A stretch of DNA of 64,000 nucleotides from SHZL01 sp963708905 (lineage in GTDB: Bacteria > Pseudomonadota > Gammaproteobacteria > Xanthomonadales > SZUA-36), in the NCBI GenBank assembly GCA_963708905.1, contig CAVPUV010000052.1:62001-126000 (forward strand), written 5' to 3'. The notes under the pieces were generated by a model that saw only the letters and a program-made list of their open reading frames with translations, was not told the origin of the DNA and did no database searches. The number at the start of each line of letters is the position of its first letter. Position 1 is the first letter of the stretch. Positions 8,719-18,227 of this stretch are shown piece by piece. Position numbers and translations under genes: made by a program.

Positions 8719-9047
8719 TGCGGCTTCACTGCCATTGACCCGGGTGCGTGGCCGGCTGGGTCTTCCGCAGGTAATGCGCTGGCGGCAGACTCCCCCATGG
8801 CGTAAACCTGCAGGATTTCATGCGTCACGGTGTCGCGTGCGACGTTAAACCACTGGCGGCAACCCCAGGCATGCACCCAACGCTCGCGGTGCAGGCCTTG
8901 CGGATTGTCACGGTAAAAGAGGTAATCCGCCCATTCCCGGTCATCCGCCTGGGCCGGATTTGCCGGCCGGGCAATATGCGCCTGGCCGCCGTAGCGGAAT
9001 TCGGTCTGGTCCCTTTCGCCGCACCAGGGGCACTTGATTCTCAGCAT
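8715..9047 (-). CDS. soxD: Sarcosine oxidase delta subunit
   Basis: The chosen start is ATG 9045-9047, giving 110 residues beginning MLRIKCPWCGERDQTEFRYG. Cys6, Cys9, His59 and Cys63 match the zinc ligands known for SoxD. The frame stays open further upstream to 9122, but the extra 25 residues have no family similarity. The stop overlaps the soxA start as ATGA. No soxB lies upstream; instead an unrelated efflux gene begins at 9173 on the other strand, so soxD is now the first gene of the operon. Confidence 0.9.
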   Translation of the reverse strand: MLRIKCPWCGERDQTEFRYGGQAHIARPANPAQADDREWADYLFYRDNPQGLHRERWVHAWGCRQWFNVARDTVTHEILQVYAMGESAASALPAEDPAGHAPGSMAVKPQ

Positions 9048-9172
9048 GATGTAGGCCTTTACGATGCCTGGGGGCATAAGGTACATCGCCCCTCGATCTG
9101 GCTCAATAAAGAAGTTCGGCACGTCGGCAGATTCACCGGCGGCACTCCATATTCAGGGGCGCAGCAGGTATC

Positions 9173-10234
9173 ATGGGAGTTCGTCCAGGCAAATATCATG
9201 AGCGCTTGAAAACACCTTTCATCACAATCCCGTTTTTCCTTCTGCTGGCGCCAGCTGCCGCTGCCTTCGCACAAGTGCCTGGCGTCATGATCAGCGCGGC
9301 GCAGGTCAAATCGTTTCCCCTCTCTGCCGAGGCGCTGGGCAATGCGCGCGCCAATGAAGCCATTGAAATACGGGTGGAAATTACCGCGGCACTGACCGCG
9401 ATCCACTTTACCGAAGGACAGCGGGTGGAAAAAGGCGCGGTGCTGGCGACACTCGAAAGCGCGGAACAACTGGCGGGACTGGCGGCGGCCAAAGCCGCCC
9501 TGGTGGAGTCGAGCAGCCAGCTCAAGCGCTCCGAGGAATTGTTCAGGACCAATGTGGTTGCCGCCTCGCAGCTGGAACAGCTCAGGGCCAAGCAGGAAGC
9601 GGACCAGGCAGCCGTCAACGCAGCCCAATCCCGTGTCGAGCAAACCGTTATTCGTGCACCATTTTCCGGCCGGCTGGGCTTGCGCCGGGTCAGTGTCGGC
9701 AGCATTTTGAATACCGACACCGTAATCACCACCCTCGATGACACATCGGTGATCAAGCTGGATTTCGACGTGCCGGAAGTCTTTATCGCCAACCTCGAAC
9801 CCGGCCTGGGCGTATCGGCACGCAGCGCGGCCTGGCCCGACACCCTGTTTCAAGGTGAAGTGGCAACAATCGATACACGGGTGGATCCGGTCACGCGCAC
9901 CGTTATCGTGCGCGCGCTGTTGCCCAACGAACAGGGCCGGTTGCGTCCCGGTATGTTCCTTACGGTGTCCCTGCTCAAGGAAGATTTACAGGCCCTGATG
10001 GTTCCGGAAGAAGCCATTGTGCCTGAAGGCAGCAAGCAGTTTGTTTTCGTGGTCGGCGCGACCGGGGTGGCGGAGTTGCGGGAGATCCGTACCGGCCGGC
10101 GCCGGCCGGGCGAGGTGGAAGTGCTGCAAGGCCTGGCCGCGGGGGAGCAGGTGATCACTGAAGGCACGCAGAAAGTGCGCAGTGGGCAGAGCGTGCGGGT
10201 GATTCTTCGCCCCGCAGCGGGCAGCGGAGCCTGA
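9173..10234 (+). CDS. RND efflux periplasmic adaptor (membrane fusion protein)
   Basis: This protein of up to 353 residues has an N-terminal signal segment (TPFITIPFFLLLAPAAAAFA), a barrel-sandwich region split around a short alpha-hairpin (ALVESSSQLKRSEELFRTNV), and RAPFSGRLGLRRVSVGSIL, a hallmark of HlyD/MexE-type adaptors. It links the inner-membrane pump to an outer-membrane channel. ATG 9173 has a poor ribosome site, and TTG 9206 is a possible alternative that leaves a cleaner signal peptide. The pump gene follows 2 bp after the stop. No outer-membrane factor gene is present here. Confidence 0.9.
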   Translation: MGVRPGKYHERLKTPFITIPFFLLLAPAAAAFAQVPGVMISAAQVKSFPLSAEALGNARANEAIEIRVEITAALTAIHFTEGQRVEKGAVLATLESAEQLAGLAAAKAALVESSSQLKRSEELFRTNVVAASQLEQLRAKQEADQAAVNAAQSRVEQTVIRAPFSGRLGLRRVSVGSILNTDTVITTLDDTSVIKLDFDVPEVFIANLEPGLGVSARSAAWPDTLFQGEVATIDTRVDPVTRTVIVRALLPNEQGRLRPGMFLTVSLLKEDLQALMVPEEAIVPEGSKQFVFVVGATGVAELREIRTGRRRPGEVEVLQGLAAGEQVITEGTQKVRSGQSVRVILRPAAGSGA

Positions 10235-10236
10235 GC

Positions 10237-13200
10237 GTGTTCATTTCAGACCTTTCCATACGCCGCCCGGTTTTTGCCGCGGTTATTTCCCTGTTGCTGG
10301 TGATACTCGGGTTGGCTGCGTTGTTCCGCCTGCCGGTGCGGCAATACCCGGACATAGATTCCCCGGTCATATCCATCGAGACCAGCTACCGTGGTGCTTC
10401 CGCTGAAGTCGTGGAAACCAAGGTCACCCAGATCATCGAGGATGTGATTGCCGGTATCGAAGGCATTGAAAAGCTGACTTCCAGCAGCAGCGATGAGCGT
10501 TCTGAAATTCGCGTTGAGTTTGCGCTTAACAGAGACGTGGACGCAGCCGCCAATGACATTCGCGACCGGGTTGCGCGCGTTCTTGATCAATTACCCCAGG
10601 AAGCCGATCCACCCGAGATTGCCAAGGCCGACAGCACGTCCGAGGCTGTCATGTACCTCAACCTCAGCTCCGACCGTCATGATGGCCTGCAAGTCACCGA
10701 CTACGCCGAGCGCCTGCTGATTGACCGTTTATCCACGGTTCCGGGCGTGGCTCGAGTGCGCGTGTCCGGCGCGCGCCGCTATGCGATGCGCGTGTGGCTG
10801 GACCGCGAGTCGCTGGCAGCCCGCAGCCTGACCGTGGCAGATGTCGAAAATGCCCTGCGGGCGGAAAATGTCGAGTTACCCGCGGGCCGGCTGGAATCGA
10901 GCTCCCGCGAATTCACCTTGCGCACCGAAACCGGGTTTATTGCCGAGGATGATTTTCGCCAACTGGTAGTGGGCCGTGGTGCGGAAGGCCAGATCGTGCG
11001 GCTGGGAGAAGTCGCTGAAGTGCGGATTGGAGCCGAAAACGAACGCAGCATTGCCCGTTCCAATGGAGTTGAGGCGGTCTCTCTGGCGATCGAGCAATTA
11101 TCCAAAGCCAACAGCGTGGCGGTGTCACGCGCGGTAAAGCAGGAAATAGCTGCCATTTCACCTGACTTGCCTGAGGGTATGTCCCTGGTCATCAATTACG
11201 ACCGCGCCGCATTCATTGAAGCATCCATGGTTGAGGTGTACAAATCACTGATTGTCTCACTCGCTTTGGTGCTGGTGGTTATCTACCTGTTCCTGGGATC
11301 TTTCCGCGTGACACTGATACCGGCGGTGGTGGTGCCCATTTCGGTGATCGCCACATTTATGGTGATGGCAGCGCTGGGCTATACCATCAACATTCTGACT
11401 CTGCTGGGCATGGTATTGGCCATTGGCCTGGTGGTGGATGATGCCATTGTTGTGCTGGAAAATATCTACCGGCGAATCGAACTGGGGCAGAAACCCCTGC
11501 TGGCGGCGCTGGAGGGTTCGCGTGAAATAGGGTTCGCGGTAATTGCCACTACCCTGGTGTTGGTTGCGGTGTTCGTACCCTTGTCATTCATCGAGGGAGA
11601 TATTGGCCGGCTGTTCCGGGAATTTGGCATCACATTGGCCGCCGCCGTTTTGTTTTCCAGCCTGGTAGCGCTCACCCTGACCCCCATGCTGTGCACCAAG
11701 TTATTGCAGGGAGAAGCCCTGCGTAGTGGTCTGTCGCACCGGGTGGATCAGCTTTTTACCAGGCTGTCCGGAAGGTACCGGCGCTGGCTGCAAAGAATAA
11801 TCGGGAGGCCTGCCGTATCCTTGATCGCAGTCACGGCGCTGACGCTGTTGGCGGCCTGGATGATGGCGATTCTGCCGACAGAATATGCGCCGGCCGAAGA
11901 CACCGGGGCGTTTTCAATCATGTTGCGCGCACCCGAAGGAGCCAGTTTTGAATACATGGATCGTTATACCCGCGAGATGGAAGCAATCCTGCTGGATGAA
12001 ATCAAGGAAGGTCAATCCGTACGTCGCTTCCTGACCCGCTTGCCTGGCTCGTTCGGCGGCGGCGAAGTCAATAGCGCACGGGCCGTTGTGCTGCTCGAAG
12101 ACTGGGATTTACGCGCCGAAGGGGACAAGGATGTGGGCGCCCGATTGCGTACAAAGCTGAACGAGCTGGCAGGCGTCAGAGCCTTGGTTACCTCCGGCAG
12201 CAGCCTGGGCATACGCTCGGATGGGCGGCCGGTGGCGATGGTGCTCGGCGGGCCGGACTATGCACAATTGCAGCAATGGCGTGATGCCTTGATGCTCAAA
12301 TTGGAAACCGTGCCGCAATTGCTCAACCCCGACAGCGACTACCAGGAACGAAAGCCGCAAATGAACGTGGCCGTGGACCGTAACCGCGCCGCCACATTGG
12401 GCGTTTCCCTGGAAAACGTGGGCCGCACCCTGGAAACCATGTTGGGTTCACGGATAGTGACCACCTACATCGACCGTGGCCGGGAGTACAACGTGGTGCT
12501 GATGGGTAAGGAAGCCGATCGCGCCAGTCCGGACGACTTGAATAACCTCTACGTTCGTTCCGAGTTGACCCGTTCCCTGGTGCCGCTGGCCAACCTGGTG
12601 GAGATTACCGAATCGGCCGGACCTTCGGCACTCAACCGGCATGACCGTATGCGCTCCATTACCATTTCCGCGGAACTGGCGGATGGCATCAGGCTGGGTG
12701 ATGGTATTGCCGCGATGAGCGCGGCGGCCGCGGCCACGCTGCCGGCGGCGGCACGCATCAGCTGGGATGGGGAAAGCACGGAGTATCTTGAGTCGGGGCA
12801 GTCACTTTACGTTACTTTTGGGCTGGCCCTGATCATCGTGTTCCTGGTACTGGCGGCGCAATTCGAGAGTTTTATCAATCCGCTGGTGATACTGGTAACC
12901 GTGCCGTTGGCCATGACCGGGGCACTGCTGGGCCTGTGGTTCTATGGCTCTTCCATTAACGTCTTCAGCCAGATCGGCGCCATTTTATTGATCGGATTAT
13001 CGGCCAAAAACGGTGTGTTGATTGTTGAATTCGCCAACCAGCTGCGTGACCGCGGTGAGCAGATCAAGGAAGCGATGCTGGATGCGGCTACGGTGCGATT
13101 GCGGCCCATCCTGATGACCAGTGCGGCCACGACCTTTGGCGCCTTGCCTTTGCTTCTGGGTACCGGCGCCGGCGCCGAATCCCGCCAGCCCATTGGTATC

Positions 13201-13356
13201 GTGGTGGTATTCGGTGTCGCCATTTCGGCTGTGTTCACTTTGTTCATCGTGCCGGCACTGTACGTGCTGCTGGCGCGCAGGACGTCGTCGCCACAGCACG
13301 TGAGCCGGCTGATCGAACAACTGCAGCGATCGGTGGTTTCCGGTCACAAGGCCTGA
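10237..13356 (+). CDS. RND efflux pump permease, HAE1 family
   Basis: The 1039-residue protein has the length and layout of AcrB/MexF transporters: a first transmembrane helix (IRRPVFAAVISLLLVILGLA), two large periplasmic loops and helices 2-6 and 8-12. Helix 4 contains GLVVDDAIVVLENIYRR, whose paired aspartates relay protons. It starts at GTG just after the adaptor stop, so the two are co-translated. The family exports hydrophobic drugs, detergents or solvents. The substrate here is not predictable. Confidence 0.95.
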   Translation: MFISDLSIRRPVFAAVISLLLVILGLAALFRLPVRQYPDIDSPVISIETSYRGASAEVVETKVTQIIEDVIAGIEGIEKLTSSSSDERSEIRVEFALNRDVDAAANDIRDRVARVLDQLPQEADPPEIAKADSTSEAVMYLNLSSDRHDGLQVTDYAERLLIDRLSTVPGVARVRVSGARRYAMRVWLDRESLAARSLTVADVENALRAENVELPAGRLESSSREFTLRTETGFIAEDDFRQLVVGRGAEGQIVRLGEVAEVRIGAENERSIARSNGVEAVSLAIEQLSKANSVAVSRAVKQEIAAISPDLPEGMSLVINYDRAAFIEASMVEVYKSLIVSLALVLVVIYLFLGSFRVTLIPAVVVPISVIATFMVMAALGYTINILTLLGMVLAIGLVVDDAIVVLENIYRRIELGQKPLLAALEGSREIGFAVIATTLVLVAVFVPLSFIEGDIGRLFREFGITLAAAVLFSSLVALTLTPMLCTKLLQGEALRSGLSHRVDQLFTRLSGRYRRWLQRIIGRPAVSLIAVTALTLLAAWMMAILPTEYAPAEDTGAFSIMLRAPEGASFEYMDRYTREMEAILLDEIKEGQSVRRFLTRLPGSFGGGEVNSARAVVLLEDWDLRAEGDKDVGARLRTKLNELAGVRALVTSGSSLGIRSDGRPVAMVLGGPDYAQLQQWRDALMLKLETVPQLLNPDSDYQERKPQMNVAVDRNRAATLGVSLENVGRTLETMLGSRIVTTYIDRGREYNVVLMGKEADRASPDDLNNLYVRSELTRSLVPLANLVEITESAGPSALNRHDRMRSITISAELADGIRLGDGIAAMSAAAAATLPAAARISWDGESTEYLESGQSLYVTFGLALIIVFLVLAAQFESFINPLVILVTVPLAMTGALLGLWFYGSSINVFSQIGAILLIGLSAKNGVLIVEFANQLRDRGEQIKEAMLDAATVRLRPILMTSAATTFGALPLLLGTGAGAESRQPIGIVVVFGVAISAVFTLFIVPALYVLLARRTSSPQHVSRLIEQLQRSVVSGHKA

Positions 13357-13393
13357 GGGACAGTTTGAGCAGCTTGAATACACGGAGCGCAAT

Positions 13394-14284
13394 GTGAATC
13401 AACAGCGCATATACAAGTACACGGCGATAGGCCGGCCGCTGGATCCCAACTGGCCCAGCAATAAAGCCGTTCTGATTTTGCTGCCGTTGGCGGCGCTTGC
13501 CGGTCTTGGTTTGTCGCTGTTTGCCGGGGCGGGGATTGGGGCGGCCCTGCACCGTGCGGTCATTTTTGCCCTGGCGGTATTTGGCTGCTGGGCTTTGGCC
13601 AGGGAATTATTGCCTGATGATCATATCGCGGCGTTTGTCAGCATGGCGCTTGGTTTTCTTGCCGCCATTGCATTTTTAACACCCGGCTTGCTGGTGCTTT
13701 TTACCACCATCGGTCTGGTGCGGGTGCTGAATCGCAGCTCGGGCCTGAGGGCCCGTAGCAGCGATTCCACCGTGGTGTCCTTGCTCGTAATCTGGACTGT
13801 GTATGCCACGCAAAGCCCATGGTTCGGCGCCGTGGCTGCGCTGGCCTTTTTTCTTGATGGCGTGCTCAGGAAACCCTGCAAGAGACAATGGTTATTTGCG
13901 CTGATTTGTTTTGGCAGCATGGTAGTCTACATCGTGGATTATGATGTGACGTGGTGGCCGTTATTTGTTCCCGACACGCTGTTGAAATGGCTGGCAGTCC
14001 TGGCGTCCCTGTTGTTTTTCCTGCACCTTATGTTGCTGAAAAAAGTTGATTCCATGGGCGATGTGAAACAGGAGCACCTTGACCTCGCACGGGTGAAAGC
14101 GGGCATGGTCATTGGCATTCTGGCGACCTTGCAAGGGCTGGAGTCGATGCCGCAGGTGATTTTGCCGCTTGCCTCGATTGGTGGCCTGTGTATTGGTATC
14201 ACGTTCCGGCGCGCGTTCAGAAGTCCGGTCAAAAAACCTGCACGCAGGTTGAACGATTGCAGCGGGGGAGCGCCTGGCCCATGA
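13394..14284 (+). CDS. Unrecognised multi-pass membrane protein
   Basis: This 296-residue protein starts at GTG with GGAG 6 bp upstream. It shows about seven to eight hydrophobic segments (for example AVLILLPLAALAGLGLSLFA, FVSMALGFLAAIAFLTPGLL and WLAVLASLLFFLHLMLL). Charged cytosolic stretches occur near VDSMGDVKQEHLDLARVKAG and at the basic C-terminus. I do not recognise the family. It lies 37 bp after the RND pump and may share its transcript. A five-hairpin repeat begins 23 bp after its stop. Confidence 0.7.
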   Translation: MNQQRIYKYTAIGRPLDPNWPSNKAVLILLPLAALAGLGLSLFAGAGIGAALHRAVIFALAVFGCWALARELLPDDHIAAFVSMALGFLAAIAFLTPGLLVLFTTIGLVRVLNRSSGLRARSSDSTVVSLLVIWTVYATQSPWFGAVAALAFFLDGVLRKPCKRQWLFALICFGSMVVYIVDYDVTWWPLFVPDTLLKWLAVLASLLFFLHLMLLKKVDSMGDVKQEHLDLARVKAGMVIGILATLQGLESMPQVILPLASIGGLCIGITFRRAFRSPVKKPARRLNDCSGGAPGP

Positions 14285-14307
14285 TGATAGAAAGAACTGA
14301 CACCTAT

Positions 14308-14457
14308 GGAAACTCTGATTTATTCAGAGTTTCCTTGGCACAGGGATGTGCCAACATTTTCAATGACTGTAAGCCATTGAAAATGAGAGCCAAACAAAAA
14401 TCACATTTTTTGTTTGGCGTGCTCTGATAATTCAAGGATGAATTATTCAGAGCTTCC
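14308..14457 (+). repeat. Five-hairpin leader repeat, copy A
   Basis: The 150-bp element starts ggaaactctga and ends attcagagcttcc. Hairpins in order: ggaaactctga stem (14308-14334), ggcacagggatgtgcc (14337-14352), cattttcaatg/cattgaaaatg (14355-14385), gccaaacaaaaa/ttttttgtttggc (14389-14418) and gctctgataattc/gaattattcagagc (14421-14453). It is the reverse complement of the copy at 52012, with only scattered differences. It ends 8 bp before an ATG and 23 bp before the likelier GTG start of the next gene. Confidence 0.9.
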
Positions 14458-14480
14458 CTATTACCATGGAGATCAAGATC

Positions 14481-15329
14481 GTGAAAAAACTTGCCAGCCT
14501 GATGTTTTTATTATTGTCCGGCTTGCCCCTGTTCGCCGCTGATTTGCCCGTCGAGGCGCGCATCGAGCAAGCCATGTTGGGCGCGCACCGTTCCGCGGAA
14601 AACCTCGCGCGTAATCGCTACAGGCACCCGGTCGGCGCCTTGACGTTCTTCGGCTTGCGGGATGGTATGACGGTGTTGGAAATGTGGCCGGGCGAGGGCT
14701 GGTATACCGAGGTGTTGGCGCCGGTCGTGCGCAACCACGGTCAATTCCTGGTGGCAAGCTATGACCTCGGGGTCGCAGGACAACCCCAATACCGTTCCCG
14801 GCAGCATCAGCAGCTGCTGGACAAATTTGCCGCCAATCCTGGCATTTACGACCAGGTGGCGGTGATTCCCTTTTCACCACCTCAGTCCGCATCGCTGGGG
14901 GAAGCCGCTTCAGTTGATCTCGTGCTCACTTTTCGTGCCGTGCACGGCTGGATTTCCGATGGCCTCGCCGAACAGATATTTTCTGAAATGGCGCGTGTGT
15001 TGAAGCCGGGGGGCGTGTTGGGGGTGGTGCAGCACCGCGCTGACAAGGGCACGGATGCGCAAGCCACGGCGAAAAACGGTTATGTGTCGGAGGAAGCGGT
15101 TATAGCCCTGGCCAGGTCGGCGGGTCTGTACCTGGAGGCGCGATCCGAGTTGAACGCCAATCCTGCTGACCGCAAAGATTATCCCGATGGAGTGTGGAGC
15201 CTGCCCCCGGGACTAGTGGTCTGTGAAAAGATCACGGCGGAGGCGGAGAAGGAGGCATGCAAATCCGCCTGGCAAGCCATTGGCGAAAGCGACCGCATGA
15301 CCCTGCGCTTCAGGAAGCCTCTGAAATAG
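14481..15329 (+). CDS. Exported class I methyltransferase-like protein (COG4798 type)
   Basis: I chose GTG 14481 because GGAGA lies 8 bp before it and the product then starts MKKLASLMFLLLSGLPLFAA, a clean signal peptide; ATG 14466 would add five residues. The mature part has a Rossmann methyltransferase core: LTFFGLRDGMTVLEMWPGEG (SAM-binding loop), VDLVLTFRAVHGWI and MARVLKPGGVLGVVQHRA. Proteins of this group are exported methyltransferase homologues of unknown function. SAM is not expected in the periplasm, so activity is uncertain. The gene directly follows a hairpin repeat. Confidence 0.82.
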   Translation: MKKLASLMFLLLSGLPLFAADLPVEARIEQAMLGAHRSAENLARNRYRHPVGALTFFGLRDGMTVLEMWPGEGWYTEVLAPVVRNHGQFLVASYDLGVAGQPQYRSRQHQQLLDKFAANPGIYDQVAVIPFSPPQSASLGEAASVDLVLTFRAVHGWISDGLAEQIFSEMARVLKPGGVLGVVQHRADKGTDAQATAKNGYVSEEAVIALARSAGLYLEARSELNANPADRKDYPDGVWSLPPGLVVCEKITAEAEKEACKSAWQAIGESDRMTLRFRKPLK

Positions 15330-15406
15330 AAAATCCGTCCGCCGTCTGATGCCCTGCTTGCGGACCGCGAGCCGGGTGTGGCCGGTTACGCGCATGAGAC
15401 AGTGTG

Positions 15407-16330
15407 ATGAATAATTTCTCCCTTTACGTCATCACCGTGCTCATCTGGGGTTCGACCTGGTTGGTGATCAACTTTCAACTGGGTGTTGTCGTTCCTGAAG
15501 TATCCATTTTATACCGTTATGCCCTGGCGGCTTTGATCCTGTTTGTCTGGTCGGCCATGCGTGGCCTCAAAATGAGATTTGGATTTCGCGCCCATGTTTA
15601 TTTCATGTTGATGGGCATATTCATGTTCAGCTTCAATTACATGGTCACTTATTCCGCGCAGCAGTACATACCCTCGGCGCTCAATGCCGTGGTGTTTTCC
15701 ACCATGATGTGGATGAACGTACTGTATGCACGCCTGTTTTTCGGCACGCATATTGAGTCCAGGGTTTACGTGGCCGCCACCCTGGGGATCCTGGGCCTGT
15801 TGATCCTGTTCTGGCCCAGCATCAGCAGCATCAATCTCACGGACCGGACCCTGCTGGGCGCGGGGCTCAGTCTGTCCGGGGCGATCATGGCTTCACTGGG
15901 CAACATGGTTTCACACCAGGCCCAGGGTGAACGTCTGCCCATTGTCCAGTCCAATGCCTGGGGCATGCTCTACGGCGCGCTCATCACGGCAGGGGTGGTG
16001 TTGATTCGGGGACTGCCCTTGAATTTCGAATTTACCGCGGAGTACATCGGTTCCTTGATCTACCTCACGGTAGCGGGTTCCATTATCGCCTTCGGCAGTT
16101 ATCTGAAGTTGTTGGGACGCGTCGGACCGCACAAGGCGGGTTATGCCATGGTGATGTTCCCGGTGGTTGCGGTGCTGCTGTCTGTGTTGTTCGAGAATCT
16201 TGTCGTTGAGTGGCACCTGGTGCTGGGTATGACCCTGGTGCTGACGGGAAATCTGGCTATTTTGGGTGTGCGACGGACGGTCCGCTGGATGCTGCGGCCG
16301 GCGGACAAGGCAAGGAAATCGCAGATTTGA
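15407..16330 (+). CDS. EamA/DMT-family transporter
   Basis: The 307-residue protein has about ten transmembrane helices in two EamA repeats. The first repeat begins VITVLIWGSTWLVINFQLG; the second includes LLGAGLSLSGAIMASLGNMV and GSIIAFGSYLKLLGRVGPHK. The family includes exporters of amino acids and other metabolites. GTG 15404 lies directly before ATG 15407, and I prefer the ATG. No clear operon partner is present. Confidence 0.88.
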   Translation: MNNFSLYVITVLIWGSTWLVINFQLGVVVPEVSILYRYALAALILFVWSAMRGLKMRFGFRAHVYFMLMGIFMFSFNYMVTYSAQQYIPSALNAVVFSTMMWMNVLYARLFFGTHIESRVYVAATLGILGLLILFWPSISSINLTDRTLLGAGLSLSGAIMASLGNMVSHQAQGERLPIVQSNAWGMLYGALITAGVVLIRGLPLNFEFTAEYIGSLIYLTVAGSIIAFGSYLKLLGRVGPHKAGYAMVMFPVVAVLLSVLFENLVVEWHLVLGMTLVLTGNLAILGVRRTVRWMLRPADKARKSQI

Positions 16331-16450
16331 TGTGCGGTCCTGCGGTCGCTGGAAGATTTTTTTGATACTATCCATTGCCGGGGACTGCGATCGAGTAAAG
16401 TTGCTGTAGAACCCGGCATTTCCTGCCTTACTACTCATGGAATAAAGTAA

Positions 16451-18184
16451 ATGAAGCCGTATTTTGAACATATGGAGCGCCTGGGAAAGACGCTCAAGGA
16501 AGCACGCGTGACGCGCGCGGTCGCGAGCTCCGAACAACTCAGGCAAACCGAGAGCAATATAGAGCAACTGAAAAAGGACGTGGAAGCAGCGGGTTTCTCC
16601 ACGGAACAAATGAACCAGCGTGGGGTGATGACCGTGTGGCAGCGGATCGAATACCTGGTTGATCCCGGCAGCTGGCATCCCCTGCACAGCATTTACAACC
16701 CCGTCGATAATGAAGAGGGCACCACCAACGTGGTGGATGGACTGGCCAGGATCGAAGGCCGTTGGGCCGTGGTCATTGGCTTTGACAACAAGGTGATGGC
16801 CGGCGCCTGGCTGCCCGGACAGGCGGAAAACATTTTGCGCGTTACCGATCTGGCAAAACGCCTGAACATCCCGCTGGTGTGGCTGGTCCATTGCAGCGGC
16901 GCGAAGTTGACGGAACAGGAAAAATTTTATCCCAATCGACGTGGTGCCGGCACCCCTTTCTTTCGCCATGCAGAGCTCGAACAGGCAGGCATCCCGGTAC
17001 TCGCCGGCATTTATGGCACCAACCCGGCTGGAGGGGGTTACCAGAGTATCAGCCCCACCATTCTGATCGCCCACAAGGACGCCAACATGGCCGTCGGTGG
17101 TGTGGGCATCGTTTCCGGCATGGCCCCGAGAGGCGGGTTTGACGTGGAAATGCTGGAGGAACTCATCGAAAAGACCCGTGAATTCAGCGCCAGCCCGCCG
17201 GGATCCGTGGCGACACATTATGATGTCACTGGTTTTTTTACCCGCGTTTACGCGGAAGAAACCGGTGTACTGGATGGACTCAAGGAGTACATGCAGGCCA
17301 TTCCGGCCTACAAACCCGAATTTTTCCAGGTAGCCAAACCCAAAGCACCGGAGTTTCCCGCTGAAGACCTGTATTCATTGCTGCCGGCCAACCAGAAAGA
17401 GGTCTACAGTTTCGATGACGTGCTGGCGCGTCTGGTCGATGGCAGCGAACACATCGAATTCCGGCCGGATTATGGCCCGGAAATGTACACCGGCCTGTGC
17501 AAGCTCGATGGCCTGCTCGTGGCCTGTATTGGTAATCGTCAGGGCTTCCTGGGCAAAGGTTATCCGGAATACGCCGACTACCCGGGCATGGGCGGCAAGC
17601 TCTATCGCCAGGGTCTGATCAAGATGAATGAGTTCGTGACCCTGTGCGGCCGCGATCGGATACCGGTCATCTGGTTCCAGGATACCTCGGGCATCGATGT
17701 CGGCGACCTCGCGGAAAAAGCCGAATTGCTGGGGCTGGGCCAGGCGCTGATTTATTCAATCCAGCAGACCGATGTGCCAATGATGCTGGTGGTGCTGCGC
17801 AAGGGCAGTGCGGCAGCGCATTATATCCTCGGTGGTCCGACGGCAAACCGGCACAATGCATTCACTCTGGGCACGGCGGCGACTGAAATTGCGGTCATGC
17901 ACGGTGAAACCGCGGCGGTAGCGACCTATTCCCGGCGTGCCATAAAAGAAAAAGATGCGGGGCGGCCGCTGCAACCCATAGTCGATAAAATGAATGAACT
18001 GGCGCAACAGTACCATGAGCACTCACAACCGGATTATTGCGCGCGTTACGGTCTGGTCGATGAAATCGTCAAACTGCGGGATCTGCGCAGCTACCTGCAG
18101 GCATTTGCGGGCGCAGCCTACCAGAATCCGATATCCTTGTGCCCCCGCCACCAGCTGTTGTTGCCCCGGGTGATCAAGGGATGA
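16451..18184 (+). CDS. gcdA: Glutaconyl-CoA decarboxylase carboxyltransferase subunit alpha
   Basis: The 577-residue protein resembles Acidaminococcus GcdA along its whole length, including EKFYPNRRGAGTPFFR, GIYGTNPAGGGYQSISPTIL, GGKLYRQGLIKMNEFVTLC and QDTSGIDVGDLAEKAELLGL. This subunit moves the carboxyl group from glutaconyl-CoA to biotin on the carrier subunit. It heads a five-gene cluster with a small membrane subunit, the Na+-translocating beta subunit, a biotin carrier and an acyl-CoA dehydrogenase. Another enoyl- or malonyl-type CoA substrate cannot be excluded, but the match to GcdA and the neighbours favour glutaconyl-CoA. Confidence 0.9.
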   Translation: MKPYFEHMERLGKTLKEARVTRAVASSEQLRQTESNIEQLKKDVEAAGFSTEQMNQRGVMTVWQRIEYLVDPGSWHPLHSIYNPVDNEEGTTNVVDGLARIEGRWAVVIGFDNKVMAGAWLPGQAENILRVTDLAKRLNIPLVWLVHCSGAKLTEQEKFYPNRRGAGTPFFRHAELEQAGIPVLAGIYGTNPAGGGYQSISPTILIAHKDANMAVGGVGIVSGMAPRGGFDVEMLEELIEKTREFSASPPGSVATHYDVTGFFTRVYAEETGVLDGLKEYMQAIPAYKPEFFQVAKPKAPEFPAEDLYSLLPANQKEVYSFDDVLARLVDGSEHIEFRPDYGPEMYTGLCKLDGLLVACIGNRQGFLGKGYPEYADYPGMGGKLYRQGLIKMNEFVTLCGRDRIPVIWFQDTSGIDVGDLAEKAELLGLGQALIYSIQQTDVPMMLVVLRKGSAAAHYILGGPTANRHNAFTLGTAATEIAVMHGETAAVATYSRRAIKEKDAGRPLQPIVDKMNELAQQYHEHSQPDYCARYGLVDEIVKLRDLRSYLQAFAGAAYQNPISLCPRHQLLLPRVIKG

Positions 18185-18227
18185 GCAGCAGCACATGAAT
18201 ACAAGCAAACACCGATGAGGTAGATCC

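Noticed and set aside
9048..9172. Possible soxB fragment upstream of soxD
   Set aside because: The three minus-strand frames gave no stretch like the SoxB N- or C-terminus; phrases such as GVPPVNLP are too short to count.
15911..17218. A 435-codon minus-strand frame opposite the EamA transporter and gcdA
   Set aside because: It spans two real genes and their promoter gap and has no family similarity.
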